From the NCBI GenBank assembly GCA_032718475.1, contig JAUCBJ010008848.1, positions 36,395-100,394 of the forward strand: a stretch of 64,000 bases of DNA, written 5' to 3'. How positions within the stretch are numbered: the first letter of the stretch is position 1; the number at the start of each line of letters is the position of its first letter. The notes under the pieces are model-generated. The model searched no databases. It saw only the letters and a program-made list of their open reading frames with translations, and had not been told where the DNA came from. Positions 40,237 to 51,059 of the stretch are shown here, piece by piece. Both the position numbers and the translations under genes were made by a program. Source of the stretch: Nemertoderma westbladi. Its lineage: Eukaryota; Xenacoelomorpha; Nemertodermatida; Nemertodermatidae.

Positions 40237-40300
40237 AAAATCGGTAAAGACAAAATCGGGGTCAAAATCGAGAAAGACAAAATCGGAAAGGACAAAATTG
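40237..40300. repeat. Short tandem repeat of aaagacaaaatcgg
   Basis: About five degenerate 12- to 17-bp units just before the triple hairpin. Confidence 0.8.
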
Positions 40301-40303
40301 TAT

Positions 40304-40371
40304 CGACTCATAAAAGAGTCGAGAGTACCTTATTTTGCCGTCAGGGCAAAATAACTTTGTGTGCACAAAGT
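40304..40371. repeat. Three consecutive perfect hairpins
   Basis: cgactc-ataaaa-gagtcg (40304-40321), ttattttgcc-gtcag-ggcaaaataa (40330-40354) and actttgtg-tg-cacaaagt (40354-40371). Arms are 6, 10 and 8 bp, all perfectly paired. Confidence 0.9.
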
Positions 40372-40842
40372 ATGCTGGGGCGCAGTAGATATATGGTCCT
40401 ACTAATACCAGCGGCGTCTGGACCAACTGGCAAGGGTTCCCATACTCACTCGCAGTGGCCACACATACAAAACAAATCCCAAAGACCAATCAGCTGAACA
40501 TGGAGACAATAACATATAGTATCAAAAAAACGGAACAGCTGATGGCCAAAGGAACCCATCCAAGCCCCAAGCAAACTGCCACTGATCACCCACATACAAA
40601 ACATAGTTCATGCCACATGAACCACAAATCACGCCATGCCACCACCCCTACTGTGTACAGGACTGGCAGTACGTCATCAGGCCGACTAGACGGTACCACG
40701 GCACCATGTCGATTCATGGTTCGCTAGACACGAGGGCCTTAAGTATCTCTCTTGCACTTACACCCAAATTTAACGTGCCCCCAGACCCTCACGAGTCTGC
40801 CGCCGCCTGTTTTAGGCACCCATATAGAGACCTCACCTCTTT

Positions 40843-43141
40843 AGGTACCTAATGGGTGTGTACTAGTCCGCTCCAATGAATTCATTGCGTCCTTAAAATA
40901 CATGTAGTTTGTTTCCAATGGAAAGTCTAGTAGACAGTCTGGTGAGGCGTCCGGTGAACAGTCTGGTGAGACGTCTGGTGAGACATAGCGAGGAACTTCC
41001 GGCGCAATGTCCTGTCGTTGGTCCCAAAGAAAGTCAGCCATAGCTTCTGTAAGAAAGTTTGGTCTAAAGTCTGGTGGACAGTCTGTCGAGATGTCTGGTG
41101 GAAAGTCTGGTGAAACGTCCGGTAGACAATCTGTCGAGAGTTCCATGAAAAAATCTGGTGAACAATCCGGAGAACAATCTGGTGTCGCTTCTGGTGAATA
41201 TTCTGGCGAGTAATCTGGTGAACAATCCGGCGAAACGTCTGGTGAAATCTCCCGCGGAACATCCGGTGAAAGATTCATACGAGCGTCTGGTCGAGATTCT
41301 GGTGAGACGTCTGGCGTAATGTCAGGTCTAGCGTCCAGGTCATCAGATTTCGTCCGTCCTTGTTTCCTCTTGACCTTGGCGTTGGCTTTCGCTTTAGATT
41401 TGACAACTGTGTCGATTTTTATCTTGGCACCCTCTGGTATGGTATTGGTTGTTGCGTCGAATAACAGTGGCCATTCGTCTGATGGTCGTTGTAGGAAATC
41501 GGGTCCTCTAAACCAAAAGGATTTATTGTCCGGTTTACAAAAGTCGATTGGTAGCATCCCCCATGACGCGATGTCAGCTGGGTTCAGCTTCCCTGGACAG
41601 TGACGCCAATCTTGTTTGAGCGACCGGTCCAATATTTCAGCCCGTCTGTTGGCTATGAAAGTCTTGAACTTAAATGATTCGTTGTTTATGTGCCAAATAA
41701 CCAACGTCGCATCCGTCCAATATGTGACCTTCAAGTTAGCCTCCAGCTCGCGTTGAACTAAACTGTCAATATCGGTGGATATCGTCCCGGCTTGCAGCTC
41801 TCCACGAGGTACAGTCATATACTTCAGCGGCATTGTTCTAGCCCTTGAAGTAACGAGAGACACTTCGTAGCTGTCCGATGTCACTTGTCGTCTAAGGTAC
41901 AAATTAACCCCCAGTCCATCCTTACTAGCGTCACTGAAGCTGTGAAGCTCTAAATCGGCAGGAAAGCTGGTCTGCAAAGGAAAGTATACCCTTGGTATGG
42001 TATAGTCTTGTAGGAACGTCAGTTGGGCTTCCCAGTCCCTCCATTGCTCAGCTAACTTTTTTGGGATGGGATTGTCCCATTCCAGTCCGGCTTGCCAAAT
42101 GCTGCGGAGTATGATCCTAGCATGTAGGATCACTGGACTAATGAAACACAATGGGTCATACAATCGACTCATGGTCGATAAGCAAGTCCTCTTGGTGAGA
42201 GGTCTAGTCTGGTCGTTGGACCTTACACGTACCCTAAAATTGTCGGTGTTAGGGTCCCAACTAAGGCCTAATACTTTGGTCGTAGGTAGAGGTTCTAGGT
42301 CTAAGTACAAGTCACCTCCACTGCAATCCGTCAGGTCAAATGAGTTCACTAGTTCGGGTTCGTTGGAAGCGAACTTCGTAAGGCGGAATCCGCCCTCATC
42401 GAGACAATCCTGGAGTTGGTGTGCTACGGTCGTAGCGCGCTCCAGAGTGTCACAACTCTTGAGGACGTCATCCACGTAGAAATCTCGTTCCACTGTCCGA
42501 ACTACTTCTGGGTCAAATTGGTCTTGTCTGTCTAATGCTGTCTGCTTTAAGGCGTACATGGTGCAGTTGGGGCTGTCCCTGGCTCCGAAAACGTTTACCT
42601 GCATTTGGTAAGTTTCTGGCGGAAGTTCTAAATTTCCGTCCGGATACCAAAGAAACCTTAAACTGTCCCTGTCCCGCTCCAAAGCCTTAACCTGGTGAAA
42701 CATGGCCTCTACGTCACAGGTGAAAGCCACTTTGCGTTGTCTAAAACGCATTAGGACTCCCATGAGGTAATTATTCATATTCGGCCCGTCCATCAATTCG
42801 CTGTTCATAGACATCCCTTGGTAAAGCGCAGCGTAGTCGTTGACTACACGCACCTTGCCAGGTTTGTCTGGGTGTCGAACAAAATGATGTGGCAGGTAAT
42901 ATGTCTGATCTGTGGTTACCTCAGGATTTAACATCCTAATGGCGTATCCCTTTTGGAGATACGTCTGAAGTTGCGCATTGTATTGCATATGGGCTGTCTC
43001 ATCACGCAACAATCGCTGCCTTATTGATTCGAGTCGCTTCAAAGCAAGCGGGTAGTTGTTAATGAGCTTAGGTTGTCCATTGCGCCACAACATGCCAACC
43101 TCGTAGTGGCCATTCGCAGTCTGGCAAATGGTATCTTTCAT
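40843..43141 (-). pseudogene. BEL-2 RT and RNase H with Pro-Asp tail
   Basis: A frame of 766 codons from 43141. RT: YYLPHHFVRHPDKPGKVRVV, DGPNMNNYLMGVLMRFRQRK and the active site DFYVDDVLKS (about 42478). RNase H: SFSDASKDGLGVNLYL (about 41935) and HCPGKLNPADIASWG. From about residue 604 the protein becomes a Pro-Asp repeat (40927-41330), and it ends at the 1.1-kb insert. RT and RNase H catalytic residues are intact. The preceding protease frame is offset by a small indel near 43144. BEL-1 retains only the RNase H of this region (57863-58441). Confidence 0.93.
40927..41330 (-). repeat. Pro-Asp-rich coding repeat (SPDCSPD units) between RNase H and integrase
   Basis: About thirty degenerate 12-bp units (plus strand around gtctggtgaga/ca) encode x-P-D or S-P-D/E. 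Present in both copies of this family at the same place. Confidence 0.9.
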
Positions 43142-43318
43142 AATATTTAATGACCGTTTTTCCTGGACATAGCGGTCTCATAACTACCGGGTTCTGCTGA
43201 GTCCTGTTCCAACCATTGAATGGTTCGTTCAGTCAGCAGTCGGTCAAGTGCTGCTTGCACTGCGCCATGGTCCTCATCCACGTCTTCGTCCGCTGCGGTG
43301 GCTGGTGTCAATGTGTCT

Positions 43319-43338
43319 GGTAGGCTCGCAAGCCTTCC
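43319..43338 (-). repeat. Family palindrome copy 8
   Basis: ggtaggctcgcaagccttcc; GRLASLP; third unit of the 78-bp tandem. Confidence 0.93.
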
Positions 43339-43396
43339 GGTGTCACTAGTCGGCGTCGAATCGTCGTGTGGCGGTTTGACAACCTTCTGATCTGTC

Positions 43397-43416
43397 GGTA
43401 GGCTCACAAGCCTTCC
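43397..43416 (-). repeat. Family palindrome copy 9
   Basis: ggtaggctcacaagccttcc; GRLVSLP; 78 bp from copies 8 and 10. Confidence 0.93.
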
Positions 43417-43474
43417 TAGATCAATGACCGGTATCGAAGCCTGGTGGGTGGGGTTAATGACCTTCGGATTTTTC

Positions 43475-43494
43475 GGTAGGCTCGCAAGCCTTCC
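43475..43494 (-). repeat. Family palindrome copy 10
   Basis: ggtaggctcgcaagccttcc; GRLASLP; first unit of the 78-bp tandem. Confidence 0.93.
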
Positions 43495-44546
43495 AAAACC
43501 CTCGTTCATCAAGTCATCCATAGCAACAACCCTTTGGTTTTCAGTAGTCAATACAACCTGGTTAACTGCAAGTAGTTGTAAGTCAGAGGTCCGTGTGGTT
43601 GTGTCCAGATTGGTTACGTCAGTATTGGTTACGTCTGCATTAGCGACGCAAGTCTGTCGTAGTGCAGTCTGTACAATTGGACCACAGGAGTGTGAAGGAG
43701 AATTATCTATCGTAGTAGTCAGTAAACTACACGTACTCAAAACGTCGTCCTCCTGGTCACTTACCTCTAGTGAACGCACTGGTGCTCTAGTATACCAACC
43801 TATGGGAATTCTACATGCACAGGGGTTGCCCGCTGGAATATCAGATGGCCGTGTCTCCCATACCTGATGTAAGTTAAACTGGTCTGTCCCAATTAACATC
43901 GTGATTGAACGATAATTAACACGACATTCCGGTATTCCAAGGTGTCGGAAATACTTACAATCTTCCGGTGATTGCTCTGGCACAGGGCCGAGCAAGTTAC
44001 TAAAATCCTTCGCAGCTGCAAAGGTCAAATTTCTTACCGGAAGTAATGAGTGCTCCTCCTTGCTGTGTTCCGCTTTGGAAAGAAGAGTGTCTAAGGTTAG
44101 TTTTACTCTCGTCACAGGAATCGCTCTCTTACCATGCATGCTGCTTACAGTATACTGAGCAGTCTTACCTTGACTCAAGTCCGTAACCACGTCGGCTACT
44201 TGTTCGTCGACGTAACTATGCGATGACGCAGAGTCTAAGATAGCGTATATACGCTTGCTCCCTCGGGTTCCGGTAATCTTTATAGGAATCACGCTAAACC
44301 CTTTTAATTGGTTCTGTGTGAGGAGTGTTACCGATGGTTGTTCCTCTCCCGCATGCACGTAAAAAGTGTCGTCTTCCTCCTCATCCTTGTCCGATGATCC
44401 CGATTGATCCATACAATCCGCGTAGAAAGTACGAATCTCGTGCGGCGCATGCTCCTTGTAAAGCGCGTCGCATCTAGCTGCTTTATCTGGATGCTCTCGT
44501 CGAAAGCGTTTGGTCGGGAGTATGACTGTTCGTGTGAAGTAACGCG

Positions 44547-45750
44547 TCGTGGTTACGTCCACATAGAGGACATGTATCGTCGCTCGGGCAATCCTTCCGG
44601 ATGTGTCCAGGCTTTGTACATCTCCAACAAGAATCTAAAGATCGAATCTGAAGTCATCTTTCTTCGATTCCTAACTCCCTAAAAGCGCAACATCCACGTA
44701 GTTTATGTCCGCTATGGTTTCTGCCACAAAGTCCGCCGGCAACTGTTGTCGTGGCTGCTTGGTGCCAATAGGCATCAGAACTTTAGATGTCTCAGTCGGG
44801 GTGGCATAGGTAACGGCCTTCGCTTTCATCGGAAATGGTTTGGTCCGAGTCAGCGCAGCAATAGTTATCCCTTCTGCCGCTATATGGTGATCGGTATAGT
44901 TTGATCGAGTCTCCACTACGGCCTCCCGCAAAATCAGTTGGTAGACGTCGGTGAGTTTCAGCAGCCCGCCGGCCTCTTCACACTGATACTCGATGCATCG
45001 CCATTCTCGTTGTAATCGATGATGAAGTCGACCGATTATTCGAATGAGAACTGTCGGTGCGTTAGCGTATTCGAGTTGTCCAATGGACCGTAAAGTCCCT
45101 ATAGCGTTCTTTATTTCGTCCACGAGTCGTAAAAGATCGATCGGTTTCAAAATACTTCCTCCTCTACAGAGGTCTTCAATAATGGATTTAGCCATGGCGA
45201 TGTTGCCGCCGTAAATCGAATATAGATGGTTGTATGCCAACTCAAAAGCATCTGGAACACCGATGAAGCTTTCCGCTAATCGTTTCGGCTCACCAGACAA
45301 AATTTGGAGCAAGTAGTTAAACTTCTCCGTCGAGGTGAAGGCACACTTAGCGATCTGGGACTCTACGTAGTCTACCAGTGTATGCCAGTGTTTCACGTTG
45401 CCAGAGAACTTCGGCGGTTTTTGTGCTGGTAATCCGTGTCTAGCGGCAAACTTCGCAATCTCGCTACCTAAATCCAACTGTCCGCGTCCCTGTTCGGTTG
45501 CGTCGTCCAGTCGTTCAATTCCGCGCGTTGTTGGTTGGTAGGAAATGTTAACGTGATCCTCTTCTCGATGGTTCGGAGTCTGTCTAGTCTCCTGTTCTCT
45601 CCTTGGTGGTCGATGTTGTCTAGGTTGTTCTAACTCCACGCTGGTCCGTGATCGATCCGACGGTTGCGCTTCGAGTCGCTCTTCTAGTTGCGCTAGTCGG
45701 TCCACCATCTCTGTGAACTGTTTGGCGCTAATCGCTTCCGTTGGTTGCAA
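44547..45750 (-). pseudogene. BEL-2 gag, C-terminal half (DUF1759 core and zinc knuckles)
   Basis: Frame 45750-44671 holds a short coiled coil (EMVDRLAQLEERLEAQ), an Arg/Gln-rich linker and the DUF1759-type gag core (EKFNYLLQILSGEPKRLAES). After a stop and a frame change the knuckles follow at about 44640-44547: CWRCTKPGHIRKDC, then CPLCGRNHDALLH. The order matches BEL-X gag. Breaks are a stop near 44671 and a shift into the knuckle. This separate gag knuckle shows that the one in ORF3 is additional. Confidence 0.9.
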
Positions 45751-46046
45751 CGTGGGTTTCTGAAAGGGTGTTTCTCATGGAGGATTGTTGATGAATTGGT
45801 TCATCGATCGTTCCTCTCATTTGTAATCAGCCACTGCTGCTGCTCCAGTACGGAATATTTCCCGTTCCGTCGACTCCGTATCGCTAGATGAGTTGCTGTC
45901 GTCCGGATAAGGTGGTTGGCGGGTTCGCATTCAGCGTATTATTCTTTGTCGCATTCGTTGAGGTCTAGGATCTATGAAGTCATAGGTCTCGTTAAACTCT
46001 GTTTGATCCTGTGAGTACTACCCACATCCGTCCTCCTCCGTTGTTT

Positions 46047-46066
46047 GGTAGGCTCGCAAGCTTTCC
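46047..46066 (-). repeat. Family palindrome copy 11
   Basis: ggtaggctcgcaagctttcc; third frame, WKACEPT. One stem base is changed. Confidence 0.9.
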
Positions 46067-47119
46067 ACGAAGTCGTAGGTCTCGTCGAACATTGTGTCAA
46101 AGGTCGAATAAAACAGTCAGGTTTCGTAGTCGGGCTATAAATAACTGGGTTCGCACAGCACGTCACAGGTTTAACTGCTAACGGCTTACTTACCTGTTTA
46201 ATTGTCATAAACGCAGGTTCCTCTCTTCCTACAAGTAGACTACAACTTACTGTAGGTGGACTATTCACTTTACCTGCTAAAATCGGCGATGAAGTTGCCC
46301 TAGGTTGCGGTATTTCCGTCACAACAAACCTGTTACCTTGCATCGAGCGCACAGGTGATATTTCTTTAGGTTTCGTAACAAAGACCGGTTTTATCGGAGT
46401 TGTAGGTTTGAGCATAGGAATCACTTGTGGAAAACGTTTACAGTAATCCTTGACGAACTCCTCTCCTCGGTCTATCGCTCCCACACTTCCTTCCTCGATT
46501 CGCTTCTGAATCCCGCGATATTGAGCTTCCATGCGATCCAGGGCAGACAACTCATGTCCAGCTCGAGATCTTATAGATCTGTCTCTCGCGTCGAGTTCGA
46601 GGTCCGCTTGCGCGTTTGCTGCCTCGCGCGATCTACGATTTAGTTCAAACCGTAGTTGCATCTCCCTTTCGTGTCGATCTGCTACTTGTTGTTGTGCCGC
46701 TAACTCCGCTTCTTGTATAGCTAATCGAGCGTTTATTTGTCTCACTTCCAACTTGGCATGCGCGTCGGATGCTGCTTTCTTCCATGCTAACTCTGCTGCG
46801 TTTACCGTCGCAACTCGTGCTAATTCGTCGGCTGCAGCCACCGTTGCCGCTTCTTGCGCCAAATCTTCCTCCAATCTTATCATTTCTGAGGCTTCGAATT
46901 CAGCTCGCGCTTTGAGTTTCGCAATCCGTGCCTCGTCTTCTCTATGTTGTTTCTCTCCCTCGATGGCGATCTGTGCCATCTGCCGTTGCGCTTCTTCCTC
47001 GATGACTTGTTGTCGGCGTGCAACTTCCTGTTGTTGTTGAGTAATTACAGACTCTGTTCTACTAACGTCGCCAACGTCGCTCCGTACACTAACGAACGAT
47101 CTATCCAGTGGTGGATTTT

Positions 47120-47139
47120 GGTAGGCTCGCGAGCCTTCC
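47120..47139 (-). repeat. Family palindrome copy 12
   Basis: ggtaggctcgcgagccttcc; second frame, EGSRAYQ. Same site as copy 15 in BEL-1. Confidence 0.93.
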
Positions 47140-47862
47140 ATAGTAATAACTTCCGTCGTGCCTCGCGGTTCGACTTCCGGTTCTTCGATCGGTACGCCGC
47201 ATCTACAAAGAAAATTGGTGAGCGTCTCCAACCTCCCGTCTAGGCAATAGAGTTCTTCTTCCTCTTCGGGTTGCAACAACGCGTCTGAAACTGACTCACC
47301 TAGCAGTTGGTCGAACTGCTCCTGTTGAGCCAATCTTATTACTGACTTAAACTGGATGAGGCTTTCCCTCGCACTTACGAACTTATCTATTATCTTTACC
47401 TGAGTAAAGTTGTCGCCACGCAACTCTGCAAGTTCGTGTAAACCTTTAAGTTTATCTACGGAAGCATGTACCCTACTTTCTATCCTTACCTGTAAGGTGT
47501 AGAACTCGTATCTCGACATCGGGGCGGTTAACTCGCGTAAAACGCGAAAACCTTCTCCGAGGTTTCGAGTAATCTGGGCCATGTGTCCTCCTATACTCCT
47601 AATAACATTTTCTTGGCTTCCCGCCAAGCTTACCATGTCTGGTTCCCGTGACCTGGTCTGCGGGACTGTAAGGAAATCTTCGATTCTGCCGTCGCCACGC
47701 ATTGCGGCCTCCGGTATTTCCGTTCGGGGTACTGGCAACGCACGCGGTGTGACATCGTTGGAATCTCGAGTTCTCCTTCTCGGTTAGTCTACTGTCGATC
47801 TGTCCAGGTCGCACGAGTCATAGTCGGTAGGTGGGTGTCGAGTCGTATGCGGTGTGTCACTC

Positions 47863-48832
47863 ATGTCTTATTATATACGTCAAGTATGGGTAATAAAATG
47901 TCAAAGTATCGGAATGTCGAAATGTCAAACTTACCTTGGTATATATATACCATATATATACCCTAACCGGTACAAATAAAATTAACAAAGTCAGAATGTC
48001 GAAATATCAAAATGTCGAAATGTCCAAATGTCAAACTTACCTTGATATATATATATACCATATATATACCCTAACCGGTACAAATAAAATTAACAAAGTA
48101 TATAATAAAATATATAATAATCTAGCCTACCGGCTAAATTTGTACGAATAAGTGAGATAACGGTATACGTTACCAAAATGTAGATCAACAAGTACAAATA
48201 ATAGGCAAAACAGCAACGTCTAACGGGAAAATAAGTACCAACAACACTACTAATTAGACAGTGAAACCCACAAATTTTGAGTACTACTGTGCTCTTAAGT
48301 TTGAATGACACGAGTCGTAAAACTTACGCTAATTCCCACGTGCAAATTCCCAAATACAAACCGGACGTGGGTCGTTCCGTTTTCGGCGTCGCGGACGAAT
48401 TTTGTGTCTCCCAAACTTTGCGAAAAGCAGTCTAATCCCTCGAAGTGGTCCAGAAATGAGTCCTTGAGTCGTGAAAAGTCGAAGGTGAGAGTTTTACTTC
48501 TACTCTACAAAAAATCGTCCTAGGTACCGATACAACTTGGTCTTTAAACCCTATGTACCTTTTCAAGTACCGAAAAGTAACACCGCACACACACTGCGTA
48601 AAACAAATTGCTATAAACTAACTATTAGCTAGTCAAATATTAAATACGAAACTACTAGCTACCCTAAAGCCTACTGAAGCAACATACAAATGTCGCCTTT
48701 CAGAAAGGACAAATACTATTCCTACTAAATAATTAATAAGAATATCTCTCACTGACAGTAAGACACTATACACTAATTTATATAATATATCTCACTGAAA
48801 GATATATCTCTAACTTCTATAATATATCTCAC
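47863..48832 (-). other. BEL-2 5' leader
   Basis: Non-coding, homologous to 61627-62330 of BEL-1 in its gag-proximal two thirds. It contains a 106-bp tandem duplication (about 47923-48135) with ggtatatatatacc palindromes. A direct repeat of actgaaagat next to the LTR (48794-48803 and 48831-48840) copies the LTR end. No clear primer-binding site. Confidence 0.6.
47923..48135. repeat. 106-bp tandem duplication with TA-rich palindromes
   Basis: tgtcaaacttacctt starts at 47923 and 48029; both are followed by a gtatatatata stretch and ccctaaccggtac. Confidence 0.85.
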
Positions 48833-51054
48833 TGAAAGATCCTCTACGGTAAGAACTATCCCACGGCCTAAAAATCTACTAATACGAAGCTATAGAATAT
48901 CCCTTACTGTGGAGTCCAGTAGTATACCGCTTACCAGATCCTAGTAACGATGTATCTTACTGTAAGATCTAGTAATGTAACGGACTCGTACAGTATCTGA
49001 CAACAAATCCCAGTCCAGGGTATCTAATCAAACAGATACAATACACAAACGGCTACTGGCGAGGAGCAGAGCCTAGTGTCTATTCTATGTACGTGAGCGG
49101 GTCTAATGCCTACGAACTAGACAAAAGGAAACCTGTCCTCTAACCGGTGAGGCAGATGTACAGTTACAGTAACAGACCAAACTCACGGGAAAACAATCCC
49201 CGCGCAGCGAATCCTAACTATCGCTGACAGTCCTAAATACCGTAACTTGCCGCGGTGTGATTTATATGGTTTATATACGAGCTAGTGGGTTAACAGACCT
49301 AGCGTAACAATACTGATCCCGTATTAAATCAGTCTAAAGGGGGTCGTGCCTAATGTAACAATACCGCTGCTCAGACAAACAACAGTTTAATAACGAAATA
49401 AATACTCCTTCTTGCCGTAACTAAATATCAGATCCTAAATTTACAAACTACGAATAGTAAATTACAGATAAATTCTGCCTAAAAGTAATCTAAAGTGCGC
49501 TATAACTAGTAGAATTCTAAGGGTAAATATGTTTTAGGGCGTGTGTGTGTGGGTGTGTTACAATAAAACAATTTTGGTGTATATCATTTTACAAGGTTTT
49601 AGTAATTTTCTGACCAAAACAATACCGTGCGCTAGCTATGAAAACAAGCTAGTCGCGTTTTGTAGAACTTTATACTTACAAATGACGTCAAAGCTCTCTC
49701 CTTCCTATCCACAACTCAACCGGGCAATTACGGTGTTAGTAACTACACCCGTGATCGGCACAAATACCAGATTCTGGTTGTAAGATAAGAAATAGGGGTT
49801 AATTGCTACCGTATGTTAGCTGATCTGATATACAAATTTGATTCTAGAACTTTGTTGCCGCGGTGGTTAGCAGCAATACCTATCAGTACGTGGCAAGGCG
49901 CGGTAGGATATTAATAAACCTCCCTAGGCCAAGCGAAGTGCCGGTAGCAGAAATACTCCTTGCCTGATCAAATAACTAAGGTTCAGTCAGGGGGGGGGGG
50001 GGGGTACTAATGTATGTTCTACAAAGCAAACCAGTACCGAACTGTCAGTATTACGAATCACTAAATTATGGAACATATGCTGTCTGTACCTAATATGTCC
50101 TCGCGTACTGACGAACGGCAATAGTTCGCACCTGTGAGATATACAGGTTAACCCAGGGATTTGTAATACGGGGGGGGGGGGGGGGGGGGTTCTGTCTGAA
50201 TCTAACTATTTGATCCTAAATTTTGCGGCGTCCCAGGATGGCGTCACGCTTACCCTGATCTATAGGTCTTACGTCGGGCAAGGGCGTCAAACAAAGTCTT
50301 ACCTTCCTCGGAAATCGGGCGCTGCATGGCAAAGGTGGAGTATTTCGAAGGGCGAAGGGGGTGCGTGGTCTAATCTAATGTGGGCGCTAGCGTGTTGTGG
50401 ACATCTTCCCTGCGTTGCTGACGGCCTAACGGTCTAGGCGGCCATCTTCCCAATGCTTGGCTGTCCCAATGGTGGACGATTGGAAATATACATGTTCAGA
50501 AGTTTATAGTATATTTACAGTTTTACAAAGATTTATCAAACAGATTACTAGATTTATAACAAAAGAAACAAATACTAAGTTAACAAGAGTTAACATTAGA
50601 GAGTGATAACTAGAATGATAAGCAAGTGTAAGTGGATGATAACCGAAGGCAAACCAGCCCTTATATACTAAATCTGGGACATAGAATCGGCTAGAACCTT
50701 CCAGAGCATTCCATGGCCTCACATTGGAGCAATAACATGTTCCATGCCCTATGATTGGCCCAACTCATCATTCCATGTGTTGTACGCACCTCATTGGTTT
50801 ATCAAATTATATCAAATGAAAATAAATTGCCCAAAAATGCAAATTTCCCAACTGGGATTCGAACTCGTAACCTAGCTGTAATGTAACCAACGCCTTAACC
50901 ATCTGACCACTGCGCCATTAGATTACGTACGGGTTTTATGTGTACCAATATGAATAGGCATATTACATTACTGTAATTTAATCAAAATGCGTCAGATTTT
51001 AGAAAGTTTTAACATTAAACTACAAATGCTATCTTATAGTGAAATAATCCATCA
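48833..51054 (-). repeat. BEL-2 5' LTR (2222 bp)
   Basis: It runs from tgaaagatcc to ataatccatca (TG to CA). 48833-50829 aligns with 4723-6717, and the final 24 bases with 13858-13881. 50830-51030 has no counterpart in the 3' LTR and includes the tRNA-like stretch. Poly-G runs lie at 49990-50004 and 50170-50189. The TSD acatc follows at 51055-51059. Confidence 0.88.
50845..50916 (-). other. tRNA-like sequence, probably SINE-derived
   Basis: The minus strand has an A-box-like tggtcagatggttaaggcg and a B-box-like gagttcgaatcc at tRNA spacing. The acceptor and T stems do not pair well, so this is not a functional tRNA gene. Extra-LTR sequence of about 200 bp around it fits a small tRNA-derived SINE or remnant. 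Confidence 0.55.
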
Positions 51055-51059
51055 ACATC

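Larger units (their letters stand above)
39709..40842. mobile_element. Unidentified 1.13-kb insertion in BEL-2 pol with a 6-bp direct repeat
   Basis: BEL-1 lacks this segment at the matching place (about 2890). The repeat aggtac flanks it (39703-39708 and 40843-40848). Ends are accatgagg and cctcttt, with no TG/CA, no inverted repeats and no poly-A. No coding region was found. It contains aaagacaaaatcgg repeats and three hairpins. It could be a solo non-autonomous element or a filler segment. Confidence 0.55.
43147..44562 (-). pseudogene. BEL-2 protease region with palindrome-bearing linker
   Basis: The frame begins inside the gag zinc-knuckle region (wrong frame for the first residues). It contains the DUF1758-type aspartic protease YAILDSASSHSYVDEQVADV (about 44235), a conserved MLIGTDQFNLH segment and IPIGWYTRAPV. 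A low-complexity linker leads toward RT. It holds three family palindromes exactly 78 bp apart, as a tandem 26-residue repeat, each read GRLASLP or GRLVSLP. The TAA at 43147 and a frameshift separate it from RT. Confidence 0.88.
45972..47862 (-). pseudogene. BEL-2 gag, N-terminal coiled-coil half
   Basis: The likely start is the ATG at 47862 (MSDTPHTTRHPPTDYD), also present in BEL-1 at about 61627. An in-frame TAA follows after 26 codons, then a frame of 588 codons. It contains a helical N-terminal domain (EFYTLQVRIESRVHASVDKL), an acidic patch, and a coiled coil of about 200 residues rich in Glu, Ala, Gln and Arg. A Pro/Thr linker ends at TAG 45972. Two family palindromes lie in it, as EGSRAYQ (47120) and WKACEPT (46047). 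Its layout resembles the N-terminal half of BEL-X gag, but sequence similarity is low. Confidence 0.85.
4723..51054 (-). mobile_element. BEL-2: BEL/Pao LTR retrotransposon carrying several nested insertions
   Basis: The element reads from right to left: 5' LTR 51054-48833, leader, gag (47862-44547), protease, RT/RNase H (43141-40843), integrase (39708-36987), ORF3 (20545 to about 14530), polypurine tract 13890-13882, 3' LTR 13881-4723. The TSD acatc flanks it (4718-4722 and 51055-51059), and the host frame of P gag resumes across the site. Nested inside are BEL-X, Gypsy-1, Gypsy-2, an RTE composite and a 1.1-kb unknown insert. Coding regions hold several stops and frameshifts, so the copy is dead. 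Removing all nested inserts leaves an element of roughly 21 kb, large for BEL/Pao, mainly because of long LTRs (about 2.2 kb) and ORF3. Confidence 0.85.

Noticed and set aside
50845-50916. Functional tRNA gene
   Set aside because: A and B boxes are recognisable, but the acceptor and T stems do not pair and the anticodon arm is poor.
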